64,000 nucleotides of DNA, from assembly GCF_900101815.1 (NCBI RefSeq), contig NZ_FNAO01000005.1, forward strand, positions 186,001-250,000. The letters run 5' to 3'. Shown here in pieces: positions 41,568-50,439 of the stretch. Positions within the stretch are counted from its first letter, which is position 1. Each line of letters begins with the position of its first letter. The position numbers were made by a program, and so were the translations under genes. Source of the stretch: Pricia antarctica. GTDB lineage: Bacteria; Bacteroidota; Bacteroidia; Flavobacteriales; Flavobacteriaceae. The notes beneath the pieces are model-generated. The model was not told the DNA's origin and did not search any database. It saw only the letters and a program-made list of their open reading frames with translations.

Positions 41568-43223
41568 ATGAAAACCAAGGAACTAATCATGGAAGAAACA
41601 CTAATGAAAACATCCAAGCATAACGACTTAAGTAAATACGGACTTAAAAATGTTTCCGCCCATTGGAACCTTAACGGCGAAACCCTCCAAAAACTGACCG
41701 TAGAAAAAGGAATGGGCACCGAGACCGAGAATGGGACGCTCTGTGTCAACACCGGAAAATTTACCGGAAGGTCGCCCAAGGATCGTTTTTTAGTCAAGGA
41801 CGATTACACCAAGGACAAGGTGTGGTGGGGCCGTACCAACAAACCCTTGAGCCCTGAAAACTTTGATCGTCTTTACGATGAAGTGGCTTCGTATTTGTCC
41901 GGAAAGGAAGTCTATGTTCGAGATGCCTATGTCTGCGCCGATCCCGAATATCGGATGAACGTGCGTACGATTACCGAGTATCCCTGGTCCAATTTTTTTG
42001 TCAAGAACATGTTCCTCCGTTTGGAAGAAGTTGAACTTGAGGGTTTCGAGGAAGAATGGATGGTACTCTGTGCTCCGGGATATGAAGCTGAAAACCCGGA
42101 ATCCTATGGTATTAGGGCCGGTAATTTCTCCATCCTTAATTTTACCAAAAAAATTGCATTAGTTGCGGGTTCGGCCTATACCGGGGAGATAAAAAAAGGT
42201 ATTTTTTCGGCCTTGAACCTGATTCTTCCATCCGAGAAGAACGTACTGCCGATGCACTGTTCAGCAAATGTCGGGGAAAAAGGCGATACCGCCATTTTCT
42301 TCGGGTTATCCGGCACGGGAAAAACGACCCTTTCCGCCGATCCTGACCGAAAATTGATAGGCGACGACGAACACGGCTGGGCGGCCGACAACACCATATT
42401 CAATTTCGAGGGAGGCTGCTACGCCAAGGTCATCGACCTCAGCGAAGAGAACGAACCCGATATTTACCGGGCCATCCGACCTGGGGCGCTCTTGGAAAAT
42501 ATCGTTTTCAAAGAAGGTACCAGAGAAGTGGACTATTCCGATAGTTCCATTACCCAGAACACTCGGGTAAGCTATCCCATCGAACATATCGACAACATAC
42601 AGGTACCCTCCTTCGCAAAAAATCCGAAGCACATTTTCTTTTTGACATGTGATGCCTTTGGGGTATTGCCCCCGGTATCGAAACTGACTCCCGGACAAGC
42701 GGCCTATCATTTTATTTCGGGCTATACGGCCAAAGTAGCGGGCACCGAAGCAGGCATTAATGAACCGGTTCCCTCCTTCTCGGCCTGTTTCGGGGAACCT
42801 TTTATGCCTTTGCATCCGACCGTATATGCTGAAATGCTGAGCAAGAAAATGACCGATGCAGGGGTCAACGTTTGGCTGATCAACACGGGTTGGACAGGCG
42901 GACCCTACGGTGTAGGATCTCGGATCAAGTTAAAATATACAAGGGCCATGATTTCCTCGATCTTGGAAGGCGAACTTGAAAAAGTGGATTATGAACAGCA
43001 TCCTATTTTTGGGCTGCACATGCCCAAGTATTGTAAAGACGTACCCTCGGAAATGCTGGACCCCATGAACACTTGGTTGCAAAAAGGGGCGTATGTCAGC
43101 AAAGCCATTCAATTGGCGCATTCGTTTCACCTGAATTTTGACAAGTTCATCAACCAAGCCTCCGATGAGATTATGCACGGGGCGCCCCTGATCGACGCGC
43201 ACCAGATTATGGACCATATGTAA
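41568..43223 (+). CDS. pckA: Phosphoenolpyruvate carboxykinase (ATP)
   Basis: A 551-aa cytosolic enzyme interconverting oxaloacetate and PEP. Kinase-1a P-loop [16 protein letters not shown], kinase-2 LIGDDEHGW, substrate-region [11 protein letters not shown] and [17 protein letters not shown] are all present. The ATG at 41568 ([14 protein letters not shown]) or the one at 41589 could be the start. In fermentative or anaerobic metabolism it can run towards oxaloacetate, which fits its placement directly before succinate dehydrogenase/fumarate reductase genes (16 bp to the sdhA-type gene). No palindrome is found in its short upstream gap. Confidence 0.97.
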   Translation: MKTKELIMEETLMKTSKHNDLSKYGLKNVSAHWNLNGETLQKLTVEKGMGTETENGTLCVNTGKFTGRSPKDRFLVKDDYTKDKVWWGRTNKPLSPENFDRLYDEVASYLSGKEVYVRDAYVCADPEYRMNVRTITEYPWSNFFVKNMFLRLEEVELEGFEEEWMVLCAPGYEAENPESYGIRAGNFSILNFTKKIALVAGSAYTGEIKKGIFSALNLILPSEKNVLPMHCSANVGEKGDTAIFFGLSGTGKTTLSADPDRKLIGDDEHGWAADNTIFNFEGGCYAKVIDLSEENEPDIYRAIRPGALLENIVFKEGTREVDYSDSSITQNTRVSYPIEHIDNIQVPSFAKNPKHIFFLTCDAFGVLPPVSKLTPGQAAYHFISGYTAKVAGTEAGINEPVPSFSACFGEPFMPLHPTVYAEMLSKKMTDAGVNVWLINTGWTGGPYGVGSRIKLKYTRAMISSILEGELEKVDYEQHPIFGLHMPKYCKDVPSEMLDPMNTWLQKGAYVSKAIQLAHSFHLNFDKFINQASDEIMHGAPLIDAHQIMDHM

Positions 43224-43239
43224 TTCTAAAAGCGGTGCC

Positions 43240-45243
43240 ATGAGTGAACTGAATGCCAAAATTCCGGTAGGCCCCTTAGCGGAAAAATGGACGACTTATA
43301 AAAATAGTATCAACCTGATAAGTCCGGCGAACAAACGTTCGCTGGATGTTATAGTGGTTGGTACGGGTCTGGCAGGAGGATCCGCTGCGGCGACCTTGGC
43401 GGAATTGGGTTATAACGTAAAAGCCTTCTGTTTTCAAGATTCGCCACGTCGGGCACATTCGGTCGCGGCACAGGGAGGCATCAATGCAGCCAAGAACTAT
43501 ACAGGCGATGGCGATTCCGTCTATCGTCTTTTTTACGATACTATCAAAGGAGGCGACTACCGTTCACGTGAGGCCAATGTGTACCGTTTGGCCGAGGTGT
43601 CTTCCAACATTATCGACCAATGTGTAGCCCAGGGCGTGCCCTTTGCGAGGGAATACGGGGGGCTTTTGGCCAACCGCTCCTTTGGGGGCGTACAGGTATC
43701 CCGTACCTTTTATGCCAAGGGTCAAACGGGGCAACAGTTGTTGCTGGGGGTCTATTCGGCCCTGAACCGACAGATAGCCCGCGGAAAAATCGAAATGTTC
43801 AATCGGCACGAGATGTTGGATGTAGTTTTATTAGGCGACAAGGCCCGTGGTATAATTTCCAGAAATTTGGTGTCCGGAGCGATAGACCGACATTCGGCCC
43901 ATGCCGTTGTCATTGCCTCTGGTGGTTATGGAAACCTATTCTACCTATCCACTTATGCCATGGGCTGCAACGCTTCCGCCGCTTGGAAAGCCCACAAACG
44001 GGGTGCTTTTCTGGCCAATCCCTGTTTTAACCAAATCCATCCCACGGCCATTCCCGTAGGTGGCCCGAATCAGTCGAAACTGACCCTTATGTCGGAATCG
44101 CTTCGCAACGACGGGCGCATATGGGTGCCAAAAGATCAAGAAGATGCCAAGGCCCTTCGTGAAGGTGTTAAACAACCGAACGATATCGCCGATGCAGACA
44201 GGGACTATTATCTGGAAAGACAATATCCCGCCTTTGGTAACCTAGTCCCCAGGGATGTAGCGTCAAGGGCCGCCAAAGAACGCTGTGATGCAGGTTATGG
44301 GGTCAACGTTACCGGGCAGGCCGTATTTTTGGATTTTCATTCCGCCATATATCGCTTCGGAAAAGAACAGGCTCGCATAAAAGGACTTGACACTGATGAT
44401 GATCGCTTGATAACGCGTTTGGGCGAGGAAGTCATCAAGGGAAAATATGGTAATCTTTTTCAGATGTACCAGAAAATTATAGATCAAGACCCCTATAAAA
44501 CCCCCATGATGATCTATCCGACGACCCACTATACTATGGGCGGACTTTGGGTGGATTATAATTTGATGACCACCGTGCCAGGGCTATTTGCCATTGGAGA
44601 GGCCAACTTTTCAGATCATGGCGCCAATCGTCTAGGCGCCTCCGCTTTGATGCAGGGTCTTGCGGACGGTTACTTTATCCTCCCCTACACTATAGGAGAT
44701 TATCTTTCACAGGATATCGGCACTGGAAAAATTCCGACGACAACGATCGAATTTGAGGAGGCGGAATTGCAAGTTACCGAAAGGATACACCGATTGATCA
44801 ACAACAAAGGTTCCCATCCCGTGGATTATTTCCATAAAAAATTAGGAACGATCATGTGGCAGTACTGTGGCATCAACCGGAACAAAAAAGGATTGGAAAC
44901 CGCAATGGAAGAAATAAAGTCCGTTCGCTTAGCATTCTGGGAAAACGCGATCGTTCCCGGAACGGCCGAAGAATTCAACGAAGAACTGGCCAAGGCCGGT
45001 CGTCTGGCCGATTTTTTGGAACTGGCCGAACTGTATGCCAAAGATGCCCTTTTCAGAGAAGAATCCTGTGGCGCGCATATGAGGGAGGAATTCCGTACCA
45101 CCGACGGCGAAGCCCTACGCAACGATACAGATTTCGCCCATGTTGCTGCATGGGAGTACAAGGGCGAACCCAGAAATGCCCTGTTGCATAAAGAAAAACT
45201 GGTCTATGAAAACATTGAAGTGAAGCAGCGAAGCTACAGATAG
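43240..45243 (+). CDS. sdhA: Succinate dehydrogenase/fumarate reductase flavoprotein subunit
   Basis: A 667-aa FAD subunit. It has the dinucleotide fold [20 protein letters not shown], the covalent-FAD histidine H73 in [18 protein letters not shown], the substrate-site [27 protein letters not shown]-type block and the [11 protein letters not shown] motif. Length and the long [21 protein letters not shown] segment fit the Bacteroidetes type that pairs with a diheme SdhC. pckA is 16 bp upstream, and the iron-sulfur subunit follows after 107 bp. No membrane-anchor gene is found on either side. Confidence 0.96.
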   Translation: MSELNAKIPVGPLAEKWTTYKNSINLISPANKRSLDVIVVGTGLAGGSAAATLAELGYNVKAFCFQDSPRRAHSVAAQGGINAAKNYTGDGDSVYRLFYDTIKGGDYRSREANVYRLAEVSSNIIDQCVAQGVPFAREYGGLLANRSFGGVQVSRTFYAKGQTGQQLLLGVYSALNRQIARGKIEMFNRHEMLDVVLLGDKARGIISRNLVSGAIDRHSAHAVVIASGGYGNLFYLSTYAMGCNASAAWKAHKRGAFLANPCFNQIHPTAIPVGGPNQSKLTLMSESLRNDGRIWVPKDQEDAKALREGVKQPNDIADADRDYYLERQYPAFGNLVPRDVASRAAKERCDAGYGVNVTGQAVFLDFHSAIYRFGKEQARIKGLDTDDDRLITRLGEEVIKGKYGNLFQMYQKIIDQDPYKTPMMIYPTTHYTMGGLWVDYNLMTTVPGLFAIGEANFSDHGANRLGASALMQGLADGYFILPYTIGDYLSQDIGTGKIPTTTIEFEEAELQVTERIHRLINNKGSHPVDYFHKKLGTIMWQYCGINRNKKGLETAMEEIKSVRLAFWENAIVPGTAEEFNEELAKAGRLADFLELAELYAKDALFREESCGAHMREEFRTTDGEALRNDTDFAHVAAWEYKGEPRNALLHKEKLVYENIEVKQRSYR

Positions 45244-45350
45244 CCCATGAAAATAGCAGGTTTGAAATGAGCCACATTAATTCTTCATACCCACCGAGAC
45301 GATTATTGGCCAATTACATCTGAACTATAAAAATCAATAAGAATCAACGG

Positions 45351-46097
45351 ATGAAACTAACATTAAAAATTTGGCGACAGAAAAGTCCGGAACACAAAGG
45401 GAAGTTGATCGAATACCGTATAAATGATGTCAACCCCAATGATTCATTTCTGGAAATGTTGGATACGCTCAACTATGACCTTATCTTAAAAGGAGAGAAC
45501 CCGGTATCATTTGACCATGATTGTAGGGAAGGTATCTGTGGTATGTGCTCCCTTTTTATCAACGGTAGGCCGCACGGTCCCGATAGGGGAATCGCCACAT
45601 GCCAATTGCACATGCGTAGGTTCAATTACGGCGACACCATCTATATTGAACCGTTTAGGGCCAAGGCTTTCCCGGTCATCAAGGATTTGGTCGTGGACCG
45701 TTCCGCCTTTGACCGGATACAGCAAGCAGGCGGCTATATTTCCGTGAATACTTCCGGTAATCCGCAAGATGCCAATACCCTACCCATAGAAAAATCGGTT
45801 TCTGACAATGCCTTCGATGCCGCGACCTGTATAGGTTGCGGGGCCTGCGTAGCGACCTGTAAAAATGCTTCGGCCATGCTTTTTGTCGCTGCCAAGGTAT
45901 CCCAATTTGCCCTGTTGCCGCAGGGAAAAATAGAGGCCGGCGAACGGGTAGCCCATATGGTAAAACAGATGGACGCCGAAGGCTTTGGCAATTGTACGAA
46001 CACCGGGGCTTGTGAGGTGGAATGCCCCAAGGAAATATCTCTTGAAAATATCGCCCGAATGAACAGGGAATACCTAAAAGCAAGTCTAAGCAGATAA
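45351..46097 (+). CDS. sdhB: Succinate dehydrogenase/fumarate reductase iron-sulfur subunit
   Basis: A 248-aa subunit with all three clusters: [2Fe-2S] in [18 protein letters not shown] plus a fourth Cys ([10 protein letters not shown]), [4Fe-4S] in [17 protein letters not shown], and [3Fe-4S] in [15 protein letters not shown]. It passes electrons between the flavoprotein and a quinone-binding anchor. The 107-bp gap from sdhA is longer than usual but holds no other gene. Whether this pair works as dehydrogenase or fumarate reductase cannot be told from sequence. Confidence 0.96.
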   Translation: MKLTLKIWRQKSPEHKGKLIEYRINDVNPNDSFLEMLDTLNYDLILKGENPVSFDHDCREGICGMCSLFINGRPHGPDRGIATCQLHMRRFNYGDTIYIEPFRAKAFPVIKDLVVDRSAFDRIQQAGGYISVNTSGNPQDANTLPIEKSVSDNAFDAATCIGCGACVATCKNASAMLFVAAKVSQFALLPQGKIEAGERVAHMVKQMDAEGFGNCTNTGACEVECPKEISLENIARMNREYLKASLSR

Positions 46098-46125
46098 AAT
46101 AATTTGAATTTTTCTTCTTGTGCCC

Positions 46126-46172
46126 CAAATGACCTTCGTCATATTAAAAGGATTTTTTCGTAATTATCTTTA
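46126..46172 (+). promoter_or_regulatory. Crp/Fnr-type site and promoter of USP 46263
   Basis: CAAATGA-N6-TCATATT at 46126-46145 (centre 46135.5), with -7 element TATCTTTA at 46165-46172, 36.5 bp from the centre. The leader is about 85 bases and includes a 19-codon open frame (46185-46244). Confidence 0.8.
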
Positions 46173-46262
46173 ATCCTTAGAAGTATGAAAAATTCCCTAC
46201 CCGACTCCTGTCCCCAGTCCCGGTCTGCAGGTTCATTGGAATAAAAATAAAAATCCGGACTC

Positions 46263-47069
46263 ATGAAAAAGATTCTATTGCCCACCGATTTTTCCGATAA
46301 TGCCCAAAAAGCTATCGACTATGCACTTTACCTTTTTGAAAAGGAAACATGTACCTTTTATCTGTTGCATGCCTATTTTAATGTGCCCTCTGCAACTGGA
46401 AATAAAATGACCGCCAAAGAAGATTTGAAACAGCTGGCGCAAACTTTAGAGGCCAAAAACAATTCGAAACACCTTTTTAAAACGATTATGGAAACCGATT
46501 CCGTAATCAACTTGGTTAACAGAACGGTCATCAATAAGGGTGTGGATTTTGTCTTTATGGGCACCAAAGGATCGTCGGCCATGCGTGAGATATTGATTGG
46601 TGGCAACACTACCGATGTTTTAAAACACCTTGTCTTCTGCCCAGTAGTTACCGTTCCCGAAGGGCATGACCACGGTTTACCGGAGGAGATCGTCTTCGCC
46701 ACCGACTTTAAGCATCGTTTCGAAAAACATGAATTGGTGCCGTTGATTATTCTAACAAAAATTTGGAATTCGAGATTGACCGTAGTACACGTCCATACCG
46801 AAAAGGAATTGAACGACGACCAAAAACAAAATAAGGAACTGCTCAAACAGGGTCTAAAACCAATAAAATCAAAGTTCATGGAAATAAAAATGGAAGATAC
46901 GATTGCCGGCACCTTGCGGAATTTTGAACGGGAAAAAACCGAAATCGGTTTGCTCGCCCTTTTAAGGACAAGGCATGGATACTTTCAAAAATTATTACGG
47001 GAACCCGTAGTTCGAAATATGGCCTTTCGAACGGAAGTACCTTTTATGGTGCTTCCAATCGTAGAATAA
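46263..47069 (+). CDS. Universal stress protein, tandem UspA domains
   Basis: A 268-aa protein starting MKKILLPTDFSDNAQKAIDYALYLF. The first domain has FVFMGTKGSSAMREILIGGNTTDVLKHL, close to the canonical nucleotide loop. The second half includes EIVFATDFKHRFEKHELVPLII and ends REPVVRNMAFRTEVPFMVLPIVE. It stands 165 bp after sdhB with its own Crp/Fnr-type site, and a 517-bp non-coding region follows. Confidence 0.93.
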   Translation: MKKILLPTDFSDNAQKAIDYALYLFEKETCTFYLLHAYFNVPSATGNKMTAKEDLKQLAQTLEAKNNSKHLFKTIMETDSVINLVNRTVINKGVDFVFMGTKGSSAMREILIGGNTTDVLKHLVFCPVVTVPEGHDHGLPEEIVFATDFKHRFEKHELVPLIILTKIWNSRLTVVHVHTEKELNDDQKQNKELLKQGLKPIKSKFMEIKMEDTIAGTLRNFEREKTEIGLLALLRTRHGYFQKLLREPVVRNMAFRTEVPFMVLPIVE

Positions 47070-47586
47070 CCTAGTTCTTTCATCCACTATCCCATACCTA
47101 CTTTACAACGAACGGAACCTCGAAATAACCCAGAAAAATAATTGCGGCACCAAAACTTAATCGCAATTTTACGATTAATAAAGGAGAAAAACGAGATCAG
47201 CAAAGACAGAGAGGTTTACCGACCTTCAAAATGAAATAGCTCTGTTCTCCAAAGCTTTTGGCCATCCTGCGAGAGTGGCCATTTTGTAACGTCTTTTCGA
47301 AATAAAGCTTTTCAGCATTACGGTTTATGCAGAAAAAGGGGGGACGAAAGAGGAAAGACCAAAAGTAACCCTTGCCGAAATTCATACTTCGGATCATGTG
47401 GGCCAACAAGCGGATGTTGTTGATTTTATCAAGTTCATCGATGGTACTGTTTGAAGCTCGGTCATTGCTTGAAAATTGAATACGGAAATTTTATTTTCGA
47501 TTTTAGTCGAAAATAGGAATACCATTGAGTTTCGCATTGGCAGTGTCATCCACTCGATTAAGCCTTTTTTTTTCTTAAATTTGATT
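47070..47586. other. Non-coding region with an ArsR-like gene remnant
   Basis: These 517 bases contain no intact gene. At about 47185-47286 the plus strand reads FTDLQNEIALFSKAFGHPAR followed by VAIL and a stop, which looks like the start of an ArsR-type helix-turn-helix protein. The rest is not recoverable. The final part contains a -7-like TAAATTTG (47576-47583) just before the PPK2 start. Confidence 0.5.
47185..47286 (+). pseudogene. ArsR-type regulator remnant
   Basis: A short open stretch ends with the block ALFSKAFGHPARVAIL and then TAA. The GHPARVAIL pattern is characteristic of the N-terminal region of ArsR/SmtB repressors. No start codon is found in frame and the recognition helix is absent. 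A chance match is possible. Confidence 0.4.
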
Positions 47587-48387
47587 ATGGGAGCATCCAA
47601 ATTAAAAGCTGGTAAGCGTAAGAATAATAATTACGCAAATGTTCTAAAGGGCTTACACAAAGAACTAGTGCAGCTTCAGGAATGGATAAAATCAAAAGGA
47701 CTGAAGGTGGTAATTATCTTTGAAGGAAGGGATGCCTCAGGTAAAGGCGGCGTAATAAAACGAATTACTGCTCCATTAAACCCACGTTCATGTAAAGTGG
47801 TCGCTCTAGGCATACCTACGGAAAGGGAAAAGACGCAATGGTATTTTCAGCGGTATGTGGCACACTTGCCGGCAGCAGGTGAAATGGTGATTTTTGATCG
47901 AAGTTGGTATAACCGGGCAGGAGTGGAAAAAGTAATGGGTTTTTGCACTGAGGATGAATACAATGAGTTTTTGCGCTCTTGTCCGTACTTTGAACGCATG
48001 CTGGCCAGATCGGGTATAATCGTACTGAAATATTGGTTCTCAGTGAGTGACGAAGAACAGGAGAAGCGCTTTAAGAGCCGTATAAAAAATCCTTTGAAAC
48101 AATGGAAATTTAGTCCTATGGATTTGGTGTCGCGTTCCAAATGGTTGGAATTCTCCAAAGCTAAAGACGACATGTTTGCCCATACCGATACCAAACAGGT
48201 ACCTTGGTTCGTAGTGAATGCCGACAATAAGAAAAAAGCACGATTAAACTGCATTAGCCATATTTTGAGTCAGATTCCATATGAAAAAATGGATTTCCCA
48301 TCCATAAAGCTGCTTCCCTTGCCCAGAAAAACTAGTTATGTGCGCCCTCCGATGAAATATCAGACCTTCGTACCTGAAAAGTACTGA
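47587..48387 (+). CDS. ppk2: Polyphosphate kinase 2 family protein
   Basis: The ATG at 47587 (MGASKLKAGKRKNNNYANVL) gives 266 aa; the longer frame upstream is rejected. PPK2 motifs are visible: Walker A IIFEGRDASGKGGVIKRI, FQRYVAHLPAAGEMVIFDRSWYNRAGVE with the DRSWYNR Walker B region, and the lid KRFKSRIKNPLKQWKFSPMD. PPK2 enzymes phosphorylate nucleotides with polyphosphate or the reverse, giving ATP or GTP in energy-poor cells. Two phosphate-transporter genes follow. Confidence 0.95.
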   Translation: MGASKLKAGKRKNNNYANVLKGLHKELVQLQEWIKSKGLKVVIIFEGRDASGKGGVIKRITAPLNPRSCKVVALGIPTEREKTQWYFQRYVAHLPAAGEMVIFDRSWYNRAGVEKVMGFCTEDEYNEFLRSCPYFERMLARSGIIVLKYWFSVSDEEQEKRFKSRIKNPLKQWKFSPMDLVSRSKWLEFSKAKDDMFAHTDTKQVPWFVVNADNKKKARLNCISHILSQIPYEKMDFPSIKLLPLPRKTSYVRPPMKYQTFVPEKY

Positions 48388-48636
48388 CTTTGATACCCTG
48401 TTGCACACATTTGTATAGCGACGTAACACCCATTTGGGTATTTTTAATATTATCCATTCAATATAAAATTCATCCCTGAAAGAATATGTTTATTAACTCA
48501 AATTAGTCAAGAAAATCTGGTAACTTATTTCCTCTTTCATCCTTAAAAATATCAAAGTAATTTGCTATTAATTTACATTACTTTACATAAATAAGTATAG
48601 AAGGAACCTGATACAATCATTCTACCTGTTTGTCGT

Positions 48637-50427
48637 ATGATAAAAAAGTCATTTTTTTATTCGTTCTTAGTTGTGCTTGCCATTGTTTTGGTTTTTTACC
48701 CCGATTTAGAGCCAATTCTCGCAGGAGTCGCCATTTTACTTTTCGGCATGATCATGTTAGAGGAAGGATTTAAGGTTTTCACTAAAGGTCCTCTCCAAAA
48801 CATTTTAAAAAAAGCGACGGAGAAATTGTACAAAAGTATTGCTGCCGGAGCCTTGGTCACCGCCCTGATACAATCAAGTTCATTATTGTCGATAATTACC
48901 ATTTCATTTATAAGTACCGGCTTAATAAGCCTCACCGGTGGAATGGGACTCATTTTTGGGGCAAATATCGGAAGTACGGCCACAGCTTGGCTTATCGCGG
49001 GTTTCGGTCTGAATATAAATATATCGACACTGGCAATGCCCATGCTCGTATTCGGCATAATTTTCTCAGTACAGAAAAGGGTTTCGCTAAGGGGAATCGG
49101 GAATGTTCTGGCAGGACTGGGTTTTTTTTTCTTGGGGATCCATTACATGAAAGAAGGTTTTGATGTTTTTAAGGAATACATCGATCTTAATCAATATGCG
49201 ATTCCGGGGTTCTTAGGGATAGTGGTCTATACAGGAATAGGTATTGTCGTAACTACTATTTTGCAATCAAGCGCAGCGACCATGGCGTTGGTCTTAACTG
49301 CTTTGGCAGCCGGACAAATTGAATATGAGAATGCCTTGGCACTGGCCATAGGTGCAAATGTTGGTACTACAATCACTGCAATCTTAGGTTCCCTAAGTTC
49401 GAACATGGCGGGGAAAAGACTTGCCGGTGCGCACTTGATATTCAATGTGGTTACGGGGATTATTGCCATAGCCTTCATATATCCGCTTGCTGACCTGGTG
49501 AAGTATCTTTCCGATGCGGTCGGCATTTCAAGCGGTAATTTTATGCTTCGATTGGCGATGTTCCATACGCTTTTCAACGTGTTGGGCGTAATCGTAATGC
49601 TACCGCTCATGAAAACGATTCAGAAGTTCTTGATGCGGTTTTTCGTTGAAAAGGATGATAAAGGTATCGAAGAACCCAAATATTTGAACGAAACCATCCT
49701 GCAGTTTCCGGGTACGACGGTTTCCGCACTTGTGAAAGAATCTAAATATTTATATGAAAATGCAGTTTTTGAAATCGTCGCGCACGCCCTAAATATTCAT
49801 AGAACGGATATTATATCCGAGCTAAGTCCCAAAGAAATCGTCGAAAAATCTAAAATGGATTTGAATGCGGATGTCCGCAATCTATATTACAATAAGGTAA
49901 AAACTATCTATGGTGAAATAATAAGGTATGCCACCACGGCTCAAGGCACTTTAAACCTGGGCAAAAATCAGATCGACCGAATTTCCGAGATAGTCGTTGC
50001 CAATCGTAAGATGGTGGAAATAATAAAAGCAGTTCTGGAAATGAGTATAAATGTTGACTTATATCGAGATTCGAAGAATGTTCACATGGTCGATCAGTAC
50101 ACTAAGTTTCGGAAAAAAATCATTAAGGTGCTGCGTGTCATTTACCTGTTCAGGACCCTTGAAGATAAAGAACAGCATTATAATAAACTTTTGGCACTGA
50201 GAAAGAAGGCGAAAGAGCGAAAGCATAAAACCAATAAATCTATAAATAGCCTTATAAGGGAAAATCTGATCGACGCCAAAATGGCCTCTTCCTTAGTAAA
50301 TGACAAGGATAATCTGAACGATATCATTAAAAACTTGATTTCGGTCGCAGAACTTCTCTATGTAGAAAAAGACTCTCTACTGGAGAATGGCAAACAATAT
50401 CATACTGCGGAGGCGAGATTCGTTTGA
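48637..50427 (+). CDS. Na/Pi cotransporter family protein with PhoU-like tail
   Basis: A 596-aa membrane protein. Residues 1-340 hold two inverted NptA-type repeats with the QSS signatures (ALIQSSSLLSIITISFI and ILQSSAATMALVLTALAAGQI) and GANIGSTATAWLI/GANVGTTITAILGS. The C-terminal 240 residues are a helical PhoU-like domain. It probably takes up phosphate with sodium. Convergent with the PiT gene, only 12 bp apart. No activator palindrome with correct spacing is seen upstream. Confidence 0.93.
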   Translation: MIKKSFFYSFLVVLAIVLVFYPDLEPILAGVAILLFGMIMLEEGFKVFTKGPLQNILKKATEKLYKSIAAGALVTALIQSSSLLSIITISFISTGLISLTGGMGLIFGANIGSTATAWLIAGFGLNINISTLAMPMLVFGIIFSVQKRVSLRGIGNVLAGLGFFFLGIHYMKEGFDVFKEYIDLNQYAIPGFLGIVVYTGIGIVVTTILQSSAATMALVLTALAAGQIEYENALALAIGANVGTTITAILGSLSSNMAGKRLAGAHLIFNVVTGIIAIAFIYPLADLVKYLSDAVGISSGNFMLRLAMFHTLFNVLGVIVMLPLMKTIQKFLMRFFVEKDDKGIEEPKYLNETILQFPGTTVSALVKESKYLYENAVFEIVAHALNIHRTDIISELSPKEIVEKSKMDLNADVRNLYYNKVKTIYGEIIRYATTAQGTLNLGKNQIDRISEIVVANRKMVEIIKAVLEMSINVDLYRDSKNVHMVDQYTKFRKKIIKVLRVIYLFRTLEDKEQHYNKLLALRKKAKERKHKTNKSINSLIRENLIDAKMASSLVNDKDNLNDIIKNLISVAELLYVEKDSLLENGKQYHTAEARFV

Positions 50428-50439
50428 AATTTCTGTGAG

